A stretch of 64,000 bases of DNA from Miltochrista miniata. Its lineage: Eukaryota > Arthropoda > Insecta > Lepidoptera > Erebidae. How positions within the stretch are numbered: the first letter of the stretch is position 1; the number at the start of each line of letters is the position of its first letter. Below the pieces are notes generated by a model. It searched no databases and had not been told where the DNA came from. It worked only from the letters and a program-made list of their open reading frames with translations. The translations under genes and the position numbers were made by a program. The stretch is taken from NCBI GenBank assembly GCA_933228765.1, contig OW121774.1, positions 20,433,921 to 20,497,920 on the forward strand, in the 5' to 3' direction. Below are positions 27,101 through 39,100 of this stretch, piece after piece.

Positions 27101-30100
27101 CTGCTTTTTTTTCTATTTTTATGTAAAAATCTTAATGCGGTTTACAGAATACATCTACTTACCAAGTTTCAACAGCATAGGCCTTATAGTTTTGGAGCAA
27201 AGTGGCTGTGACATACTGACGGACCGACAGACAGACATGACGAATCTATACGGGTTCCGTTTTTTTGCCATTTGGTTACGGAACCCTAAAAACTATAAAG
27301 TAAAGTGTAGGCATATACATCTGCCTACCTCTTCGGGGATAACGGCGTGACTATATGTATGTATGTAGTGAACTCACGGCAGACGTAACGAAATCCCTGG
27401 AAGGCCACCGTTGAACATCTCTGAGCCACTGCTCTTTGAACTGAAGCATTGTTTTGTCCAGTTTGCTCGATGCGTAGGCGCCCGCCATTTTGTTGAACCA
27501 CAGATTGTAGTCTGTTAACAGTATGTATAATTTTTCATGTATATATTTATTTAACTTATGGAGGACTTACAGCTTACAATAAAGATTGGAGACCACATAA
27601 AAACAGAAAGTCAATGACAAGTTCTCGCTTATAATTAGATAGGTTATACAGAAAAAAACAGGGATACAAGTTTAGATAAGAAGCGCTCGTGGCCCCGCGG
27701 ACTCTGTGTTCTGTAAACGATCACTGCAGTAAGCAACTTTCACTATGGCCGGTCCATGGATGGGTGACCATCCATGTGATCACTTTGTGACATTTATTTG
27801 AGCGTTTCCGTGCTTCGGAAGGCACGTTAAGCCGTTGGTCCCGGTTGCCAGTAAAATGGCAGTCGTTAAGCCAAGTTGAAGGCTTTATTTCAACAGCAGG
27901 CAGTCACAACCTGCGCCTGTCCATTTAAACACGGCAATACGGCTCACAACGTATTACGTGGGACAAATTATAAAAAAAGGTGAAATGTGGGCATATAATA
28001 TGCCTCTGCCTACCCCTTCGGGGATAAAGGCGTGATGATGAACCAAGTTTTGATAACACGTAGACATGCAATTAAATGTTACATTCTTAGTGTCTTCCTA
28101 TTCCTTTTTGCATTATATTTAATTCCTAAAAAAGCTCCTAACCCCTAAGACACTCGTCGAAAATAGATCTATTTCTGTACTATTTTGTTTACAAAATATT
28201 CATTAAACTGTAGTGATAAGAACGGTAAATAAGAATGGTAGTGTTACGGGAAAGTAAAATTCCCCTTGACACTCTACTGGCAGTGCCAAGCGGTAGTGCC
28301 ACGGGAAAGGAAGGTTCACAATATAACTATTCTGGCGATAGTTGGTTAATCATGTTTAAATACTATTCTACACTATTATAAAATTTGAAAAGATGGCGTC
28401 TGTACAACTTTTTCAAGCAGAGCGTGAAAAGTAGATCGCAAGGCCGTCAATTTTTCAATTTACTAAATATGAAAAACAATGGAAATAACTAAAAAACAAT
28501 ACTTGGGTTATATTATATTAACGATACTTAACACTAAATTGCATTTATTATGTTAATACGCGAAAAAAATTCGATATCTAAAACGAATAAGTATTACAAT
28601 TCGTGTGAGTTTTAGAATTTAATAACCCAATGATTTTTTTATTTTGTTTTGATGTACGTTAAGCCATCACACCAGATGATATTCTAAAAAAAATATAATA
28701 TGCATGACCTTGGTGTTTGTGAAATGTATTTCTGGACAATATACTCATTACCATTCCGACATCAACTTTTTTGTAAATGCTAGATTGCTAAATTAATTTC
28801 TTCTTCAGTTTCCATGTAAATTTTAATTACTAGTTTCGAAAAAAGAAACCATAATTCATTCATCAAAACTAATTTTGGAAGAAACATATTTCTTTTATCG
28901 AAAACTTTTTCGAAAAGCCATTTTTTTTCTTGCTTCGAAACTGGTATAAAATCTTAATTTCGAATGTGACCGATGGGCTTTCTAGCTACTTACCTAAATT
29001 CCCATGTCTTCCATCAAAGTACTCCTCAAGACTGCCTACGAATTGACCTGGTTCCACCATCAATGGAGACAACTGGACTTCAATACGCTCTCTGTCTTGT
29101 ATTCTCAAATTGTCCCAGTTTGAGAGGCGACCGAATATTTCTGTCATACCTATAAAAGTACATCTATCTATATCTTAAATTATAAAAATGGATCTGCGAA
29201 ATGTATGTACGCGCATAATACATTATGAAAATTCACTTGTACTATTCCACTTTTATTTTAATTTGAAAAATACCTGACCGGTTTCGCTTTTATAGCATTA
29301 TCAAAGGTTCTTACACTAATTTATTGTTAAAAATTACAGAGAAACATAGTTATTACATATCTATATTTACATTATTACTATCTAAATAAACAACAACCAC
29401 AACCCTTTTTAATTTTTATGTTTATTTTTGTTTACCCACATGCACAAATGTTTGTAAAACGACATTACGTTATGTCAAAATTAGTGTAAGAACCTTTGAT
29501 AATGCTATAAAAGCGAAACCGGTCAGGTATTTTTCAAATTAAAATAAAAGTGGAATAGTACAAGTGAATTTTCATAATGTACCTATTATAACAAGTTCCA
29601 TCAAGTGCCAACAATCGAAAGTATAACGGATACGCGCATAATGTCAGAACGGCTGGACCGTTTTTGCTAATTCTTTATTTTTTGTGTTAGTTATAGCCAG
29701 GGCAAGGTTTGTAACCAAAATAATTGAGAAAAAAACATCTTATATCATGTCAGCTTGATATGGCGGAACAAAGTTTGCCGGGTCAGCTATACTCTGTAAA
29801 ATATAGCTTGATCTCTGTGACAAGTAAACAAGAACAGACTTCATGTCAATGGTGTAAAGCTTTTGTGGTTGAGATGCAGAGAGTGAGAACACAGAGGTGC
29901 AAACTGTAAATAACAACTTTATGCCTTTGAAATAAAAGTCAATTTTGTTTACGTTTGTAGAACTGCCAGAGAACATGCTATATTTTACAGAGTATTGTTT
30001 GAAATAAAAAAATACCCTGAGACTGCTCTAATACGCCCAAACATGGTATATATCCTGTAATGTTCTGATGGAAGCGCTCGTGGCCCGCGGACTCAGTGTT

Positions 30101-33100
30101 CTGTAAACGATCACTGCAGTAAGCAACTTTCACTGTGGCCAGTCCTTGGATGGAAGACTATCCGTGACCACTTTGTGGCATTTATTTGAGCGTGTCCGTG
30201 CTTCGGAAGGCACGTTAAGCCGTTGGTCCCGGTTGCTAATAAAATGGCAGTCGTTAAGCCACACGGCTCACCACCTTTTACATAGGACAAATTGTAAAAA
30301 AAGGTGAAATGTGGGCATATAATATGCCTCTGTCTACCCCTTCGGGGATAAAGGCGTGACTAACTGTATGGATGTATGGAATGTGTATCCCGTAGACTAC
30401 TTGATGCAGCAGCCAGTACCAGGATACCGTGTTGTGGAAATACCATCGAAGTAACTGCATACCAAATTTACGATGAATCGAAGTTTAGTAAAATCACTGA
30501 GGAAGCGTGCTGATGATTTTCAATGTATAGCTAGGAACCTTCTCAAAATACATCATCGGCGATAATTTCAACTCTCTAGCTATCACGGTTCATGCATGAG
30601 ATACAGCTTTGTAATAGGCCGACTAATTAAATTTAGACGTAACGCGTTAAGCAGAGTTTACACGAGGCCAGTACTGCTGGCGCCAGTCCCGCAGACAAGC
30701 CAGCGTTGGCCTGGCCCCTGTTGTTAGACGAGGCCAGTCATTCACGGATTTTTCAACGGATGTACACACGTTTGAAGTTAAAAAATAATGAATTCGCTGC
30801 GGAACCACGGACCCGTTCCTTTGTATATAACCCTAATAAGAAATACATACAAATTCACGGACTCAGTGTACTGTAAACGATCACTGCAGTAAGCTTCTTT
30901 CGTTATGGCCAGTCCTTGGATCGGTGACCATCAAATGATCAATTTGTGGCATTTATTTGCGAGCGTTTCCGTGCTTTGATTGGCACGTTAAGACGTTGGT
31001 TGTCAGTAAGTGGTTCTGGTGTTGGCGTCTATAGTAATCAACTATCACCACAAAGAATTTCAATAGTAATCATACCTTCAATGCAAAATGACTGATTTTC
31101 ATCCTTCATTACAATATCATCCAATTCTTCTTTGATGCTGAAATTATAGAAACAAATTAATGAATAGCTCAAGAAGCAATTATGTGACATAGTGCTGTTG
31201 TATGTAGGTTTGTATGTTTGCACATCCTGGCCAAACAAATGGTCCGAAACCGCTGTCACCTCGCCAGTTGACGAGGTAATGGCGGCAAAGCGGGAGGTGC
31301 ACTGTGCGGGGGAGCGGGAGTAACGGATAATGCTCCCGCTCTGCCGTGCAGTTCGGGGGCGCCGCGGTGAGGAGTCACTGCGCGCCCCCGAATGTTTCTT
31401 GACCGTGGGCGTAAGGTCGGGGGACCCCGCCCACCAACGGTCACATGGCGGTGGGCACCTTCCCCGTGTTCCGGGGGTGCCCATTAGCGCACGCCTGCGC
31501 CAGCCGCTCTCTGTCTCCTCTATGACAGAGGGGCGCTCGAGAGCGGTGCAGGCGTGGTCTTCAGCTCCTTAGGGAGCTTTGGGGAGCCGCCCATCTGGCT
31601 CCCCCGAGGAGAGCCCCGAATAAACGGGGCGCCCCTAGCCGGGTCGACGTGAATAATCTTTTGATATCCCTCGGCCCGGCTAAAGGGTGAGGAGGAACAC
31701 CGCGGGGTTTAGTGGGTAGGACGGTCCATTCCGGACCGGGCCGGGAGTCCCACACACCATCCCAGCTGCCCCCGCAGCTGGGATGAAGGCGCGTAAATGC
31801 GTTCCACGCGTCAACAAAAAAAAAAAAAAAACTAATCGTCCGAAAAGAATGAAACTCGGCAGATTATTCTGGGTCGGCCCAAAGATGGTTCTAAGCAACT
31901 TTCGGATTAGAAATTTCAATGAACGGAAAGTGGATCTGCTATGCCTAAAGAATAATTTTCATTATGTACTTAAGAGTCTGTATGACGCCAAATAGACTAT
32001 TACCTTGATCTAGATCTCAGGACTCGTGAGGTCTAATGAATTAAAATTTTAACACAGACAACTTCAGTTCATGAACTAAAAATGCTCTAGGCTAGAAACA
32101 CGATTACTGATAAAATCCTCGATAGATTTTTGTGTTGAAAATACCTCGATTTCGTGAAATTTTAAGCTAGATCTCGTATGTTATAAGTTGTTTTTATAAT
32201 ATAAAATATTTATAAGCAAGGCAATAGTAAAATCTTCATTTGCACTAGACCACTTTTTTTAAATTGGTTATAGTTTTTTTATAATTAATTTATTTCGTTA
32301 AAAACGCACAAAAACCGATCGCATCTCTCTCTTTCTTGCACGCTAAAATGTATATCTTCTATCTTCTTTCAACAATTTGACGTCTGGTAGGCTCTTAATT
32401 TTTTGTCTACCTCGGTTTTCCCAAACGCCTACAGTATGGGGTTCTTCAAAGGGGGTCTTAGAAGGTTTTTACAGGATCGGCAGCGCGAGTGTGGCACCTC
32501 TGGTGTTGCAAACGTTCACAGGCTACGGTGACCACCGGTACATCTGGTGGGCCGTATGCTTGGTATAAAAAAAACACGCGGTTTTACTCGCGTATCTCGA
32601 GATAAAGGCATGTCTATATGTGTATTGTATGTATGTATGTATGTGTGTATATTGTAGCCTATTTCTACTAAATACCTGTAATTGAACAAGTTTCTGCCCT
32701 CCCTCCTCAGATCCAAGTCCTCAATCAATATATTATAGTAATCCAGTGCTTCAGCGCTTGCTATTTTCTGTTTCAGAGCTTGCAACGAGTCTTTTAACCT
32801 GTTAAAGAACAGATTTTATACTTATCATTATGGCAGCCAAGTATATGAAGTGTCCCAAAACTACCTGCCCAAATTTCGTCACGTGACATGGCATCAGTAA
32901 AAAAAAATTATATTAAAAAATCCCATGAATACTTGACTGTAAATCCGTCTCTATCGCTACTAAGCGGCAGCAGAGAGCGACAACGTCAGCCAGGCGGGTG
33001 CTCCGTGGTTTGTTTTGTCGCGCCGACCATGTTACCCCGAATTGCCGCAGTAACAAACGAACGCTTAATGTGCGACATTTTTAAAAAAAAAAAAAATATC

Positions 33101-36100
33101 CCCCATTTTTTATTAAATATTTGTATTTGATTTCCGATGCCAAGTCATCTTGTGAAATATGGAGAATCAATTTTGGGACACCCAATATAATTTTGAATTT
33201 AATAAATAAATACAGCTCGCGCCAAATATCTTTGCGTCTCTGAAATTCGTTCGTTCGCGCCGCAATTTTGCAATAATAGGTTTCAGAGATGTAAGAAAGC
33301 GAATGTCGGTGTTAAAGTAAGGAAGGGCATGCTACGATGGTTCGGGCATGTGTAACGAATGGGAGATGAAAGAATGACAAAACAGATATACAACGCGAAA
33401 GTGGATGGACGTAAGAGTAGTGTGGCGTAAATCATAGATTTGCTGTAATTAGTTTATTAGGCGCTATTAAGCGTAGGTATAATGGTTATACTTAGGTCGG
33501 TATAAGGGGTGTGTCCTTAATAGTGTCATAGTAGGGATAGTTGATGGAAGGAGATATGGTGGGATGTAAGCTATATATAGGCGTGCGCATTAGTAGAATA
33601 AAAAAAAATCAGGAACTAACTAAATTTTTTATTTTACTTCATACTGTCGAAGAAAATTTACATCAAAGTAAATTATTCTGTAAAATATATTCCACTGAAA
33701 TAATCAGTGAGTGGCTTAATAGCCCAAGTATTTAACTAAATTTTTATATGTGAAAACGGAAGCTCTGGTAAGCATCAACTTCATCAATTTTATTAAGTAA
33801 ATTAATTGTGGGTAATTTTTATGTAAAAAAGTATATTTTGAGTAAATTTATTTTATCAGGCAGGCGTTTGTGAAATTTAGAAAAGGGGGTAATGTTCTTT
33901 GTATATTAAATGTTTTAAAATGGGGTTAAAAATAATAGTAAGGGAAAGTTTAGGGAAATCTATGGTTGAAGAGGGTGTATATAAAATATATTGTTTGTTC
34001 TTTTCAGAATGAGCTTCCAAGTTTATATTTAAAAAAACATTGCTTATACCCGTAAGCAACTAATATTGAAAATATAGGAGTAATTATCTATTGTTACGTC
34101 ATAGTATTCCTGAAGGAAGGAAATCCCATCCCTGAAGGAAGAATTCGGATGAGTACCTAGTTTTTTAAGATAGATTTAAGTTTATTATGTGAAATCGCAA
34201 TAAAGGCAGTTATTAAATGTAATCGTTGCGTTATTGACTCCAGGACAAATTATATACCCTTACCTAAACTACTGAACCGCCTGGGAACTCCTGGGATCAC
34301 TCTGGACTTCCCAGAAGCGTGTCATGGCGCCCGAACAGGGACTTCTGTCAGGACCCTGTTCGGGCGCCATGATCGGGATGGGATTTCCTTCCTTCAGGAA
34401 TACTATGACGTAACAATAGATAATTACTCCTATATTTTCAATATTAGTTGCTTACGGGTATAAGCAATGTTTTTTTAAATATAAACTTGGAAGCTCATTC
34501 TGAAAAGAACAAACAATATATTTTATATACACCCTCTTCAACCATAGATTTCCCTAAACTTTCCCTTACTATTATTTTTAACCCCATTTTAAAACATTTA
34601 ATATACAAAGAACATTACCCCCTTTTCTAAATTTCACAAACGCCTGCCTGATAAAATAAATTTACTCAAAATATACTTTTTTACATAAAAATTACCCACA
34701 ATTAATTTACTTAATAAAATTGATGAAGTTGATGCTTACCAGAGCTTCCGTTTTCACATATAAAAAATTAGTTAAATACTTGGGCTATTAAGCCACTCAC
34801 TGATTATTTCAGTGGAATATATTTTACAGAATAATTTACTTTGATGTAAATTTTCTTCGACAGTATGAAGTAAAATAAAAAATTTAGTTAGTTCCTGATT
34901 TTTTTTTATTCTACTAATGCGCACGCCTATATATAGCTTACATCCCACCATATCTCCTTCCATCAACTATCCCTACTATGACACTATTAAGGACACACCC
35001 CTTATACCGACCTAAGTATAACCATTATACCTACGCTTAATAGCGCCTAATAAACTAATTACAGCAAATCTATGATTTACGCCACAGTAGGGGAAGGCCA
35101 CGACACACCTACCACGACCAAATTAATCGAAGGTGGTGTCAAGAGCCGTAGGAACCGACGTGCATGCATGAAAAGAAAAATGAAAGTTGAAGAAGCAAGT
35201 GAGGTGTGTATGGACCGTGCCGTGTGGCGCTCGGTTCTTTCTGCCTACCTCGCAAGGGATTTGGCGTGAAGATAGTTAGTTAGTTTAGGTTTCAGAGGAA
35301 GAATTACTGTTAAGGCGAGAGAGGCACCCCTCCTGCTTCAGCTGCGCAGTAGTTTCTCCAGTGAAACCCATTATTGAACAATTGCGACGCGAACGAACGA
35401 ACTTCATAGACGCAAAGTTATTTGGCGCGTGCTGTACCATGGGACATTTTCAGGGTTCCGCACCCATACGGTTAAAACAGGATCCTATTCATGAGACTTC
35501 GCTGTCCGTCTGTCTGTCTGTCTGTGTACACGTTACGAAGCTGTATCTTAGGAACCGTTATAGCTAGAGAGCTGAAATTCTGTTACGATAAAGACTTCTT
35601 CTTCTTTTTTTTTGTTTACCGTGAGGGAAAATCCTCATGGATGTTATGCCGGACTCCTACCGACTAATTTTACTATTTTTCTAAATTCTCTGAATCTTTT
35701 ACTAAATTTGTAATATTAAGTAGGATGTATAAATGTATGATGAATCTATCTACATACCCAGCAACAGAATTGACGCTATCCAAAAACACCCTCGAAGCTT
35801 CCAAAACAAAAGGTGTCATACTATTAGGTCGCTCTTTCAACATGTCTCCTAACAATTTAGCCATGATCGAGTCGAGATCGAACCTGGGACTGGACGAAGT
35901 TTGAAGGCACTTCATCAGTTTTATACATAGCTCTTGACATATTTGCCAGTTTCCCTGTAAAAATATTAAAATTTTGGAATATGTGGAAGCGCTCGTAGTC
36001 CCGTGGACAGCGTTCAATTAACGATCTCTGTAGTGAGCAAAATTCCCTGTAGTCGGTTATGGATGGGTGAGCACCACGTAACCAATTTATGACATTTAGT

Positions 36101-39100
36101 TGAGCGTTTCCGTGCTTCGGAAGGCACTTTAAGCCGTTGGTTCCGGTTGCCAGTAAAATGGCAGTCATTAACCCAAATTGAAGGCCATTATGGGCGGCTT
36201 GAAAAAATTCAAGTCACAACCTGCGCCTATCCAAATTAACACGGCAATACGGCTCACCACCTATTACATGGGACATAATAAAAAGGTGAAATGTGGGCAT
36301 ATAATATGCCTCTGTCTACCCCTTCGGGGATAAAAGGCCTGATCATATGTGATGTAAATGTAAAACAGAGGGAAGAAAAGTATCTACTAATGTGCATCTT
36401 ATAAAAATAGATAAATTACCTTAGCGGATTGTACAAATGTATAAAAGATAGATAAATTACCTTTGCGGATTGTACAAATGTATCAAAGATAGATAAATTA
36501 CCTTAGCGGATTGTACAAATGTATCAAAGATAGATAAATTACCTTAGCGGATTGTACAAATGTATCAAAGATAGATAAATTACCTTAGCGGATTGTACAA
36601 ATGTATCAAAGATAGATAAATTACCTTAGCGGATTGTACAAATGTATCAAAGATAGATAAATTACCTTAGCGGATTGTACAAATGTATCAAAGATAGATA
36701 AATTACCTTAGCGGATTGTACAAATGTATCAAAGATAGATAAATTACCTTAGCGGATTGTACAAATGTATCAAAGATAGATAAATTACCTTAGCGGATTG
36801 TACAAATGTATCAAAGATAGATAAATTACCTTTGCGGATTGTACAAATGTATCAGAGATAAATTACCTTAGCGGATTGTACAAATGTATCAAAGATAGAT
36901 AAATTACCTTAGCGGATTGTACAAATGTATCAAAGATAGATAAATTACCTTAGCGGATTGTACAAATGTATCAAAGATAGATAAATTACCTTAGCGGATT
37001 GTACAAATGTATCAAAATAGATAAATTACCTTAGCGGATTGTACAAATGTATCAAAATAGATAAATTACCTTAGCGGATTGTACAAATGTATCAAAATAG
37101 ATAAATTACCTTAGCGGATTGTACAAATGTATCAAAGATAGATAAATTACCTTTGCGGATTGTACAAATGTATCAAAATAGATAAATTACCTTAGCGGAT
37201 TGTACAAATGTATCAAAATAGATAAATTACCTTAGCGGATTGTACAAATGTATCAAAATAGATAAATTACCTTAGCGGATTGTACAAATGTATCAAAGAT
37301 AGATAAATTACCTTAGCGGATTGTACAAATGTATCAAAGATAGATGAATTACCTTAGCGGATTGTACAAATGTATCGAAATAGATAAATTACCTTAGCGG
37401 ATTGTACAAATGTATCAAAATAGATAAATTACCTTAGCGGATTGTACAAATGTATCAAAGATAGATAAATTACCTTAGCGGATTGTACAAATGTATCAAA
37501 ATAGATAAATTACCTTAGCGGATTGTACAAATGTATCAAAATAGATAAATTACCTTAGCGGATTGTACAAATGTATCAAAATAGATAAATTACCTTAGCG
37601 GATTGTACAAATGTATCAAAATAGATAAATTACCTTAGCGGATTGTACAAATGTATCAAAGATAGATAAATTACCTTAGCGGATTGTACAAATGTATCAA
37701 AATAGATAAATTACCTTAGCGGATTGTACAAATGTATCAAAATAGATAAATTACCTTAGCGGATTGTACAAATGTATCAAAATAGATAAATTACCTTAGC
37801 GGATTGTACAAATGTATCAAAGATAGATAAATTACCTTAGCGGATTGTACAAATGTATCAAAATAGATAAATTACCTTAGCGGATTGTACAAATGTATCA
37901 AAATAGATAAATTACCTTAGCGGATTGTACAAATGTATCAAAGATAGATAAATTACCTTAGCGGATTGTACAAATGTATCAAAGATAGATAAATTACCTT
38001 AGCGGATTGTACAAATGTATCAAAATAGATAAATTACCTTAGCGGATTGTACAAATGTATCAAAATAGATAAATTACCTTAGCGGATTGTACAAATGTAT
38101 CAAAGATAGATAAATTACCTTAGCGGATTGTACAAATGTATCAAAGATAGATAAATTACCTTAGCGGATTGTACAAATGTATCAAAATAGATAAATTACC
38201 TTAGCGGATTGTACAAATGTATCAAAATAGATAAATTACCTTAGCGGATTGTACAAATGTATCAAAGATAGATAAATTACCTTAGCGGATTGTGCAAATG
38301 TATCAAAGATAGATAAATTACCTTAGCGGATTGTACAAATGTATCAAAGATGTCGGTCACAGACATTTGCACATCTATCTCTCGGCGTCGATTTCCTGAA
38401 AAATGTACATCGAAACATAAAAGACAAAATATAATAGACCTTATGGATGGCATCAAAATTTTCCACAACCCGGGCCATTTCAACCTGGCAATACGTTTTT
38501 ACTTGTTAAACGCTCGGTTAAATGACAATTGTTAAGCCAAGTTGAAGGCCTTATGGGCGGCTTGAAAATTTTCAACTGCGGCTCGTCACGATCTGCGCCT
38601 GTCCATTTAAACACGGCAATAAGCTCACCAACTATTACGTGGAACATAAAAGTATAAGGTGAAATGTGGGCCATAGAACCAACAAAACTACTGCAAGTGC
38701 GTAAATCAATGTAGGGATATCGATCAAACCAGTCGTTTGGCAATACACTGCTGGACGGAGGCCAATATTCAATTTTAAATGTTGTAATTTTTATTTTTAC
38801 TTCTTACTGGGACATTTTGTTTATAAAAAACTAACGGACGTGACGCGGTTTCACCCGCGTAGTTCCCGTTCCCGTGGGAATACGGGAATAAAATATAGCC
38901 TATGTTCACCGCAAAGAGTGTAGCTTCCAAAAACAGTGAAAGAATTTTTCAAATCGGTCCAGTAGTTCCGGAGCCTATTCGTTACATACAAACAAACAAA
39001 AAAACCAATCCTTCCTCTTTATAATATTAGCACAGTATAAATATGTTGTTTAACCAGTATTGTAGCTCCCTACAAACGGACGAAGCGCAAGCTATACCTA

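Larger units (their letters stand above)
33211..35436. mobile_element. Outer inverted-repeat element holding a LINE end
   Basis: Inverted ends of about 75 bp: 33211-33286 (TACAGCTCGCGCCAAATATC...) and 35362-35436 (complement, ...TTTGGCGCGTGCTGTA). Between them is the end of a LINE reading frame: CTACGATGGTTCGGGCATG (LRWFGH), ATGGGAGATGAAAGAATGAC (MGDERMT), then, beyond the LTR insertion, KSRRNRRACMKRKMKVEEAS and VWRSVLSAYLARDLA-stop. The palindromic LTR unit sits inside this frame. Confidence 0.65.

Noticed and set aside
33541..34966. Mirrored short open frames
   Set aside because: They are the same sequence on the two arms of the LTR palindrome and have no motif.
36405..38321. CRISPR-like array of regular repeats
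   Set aside because: Units are contiguous with no unique spacers, the DNA is eukaryotic, and the unit is explained by exon E14 plus its donor.
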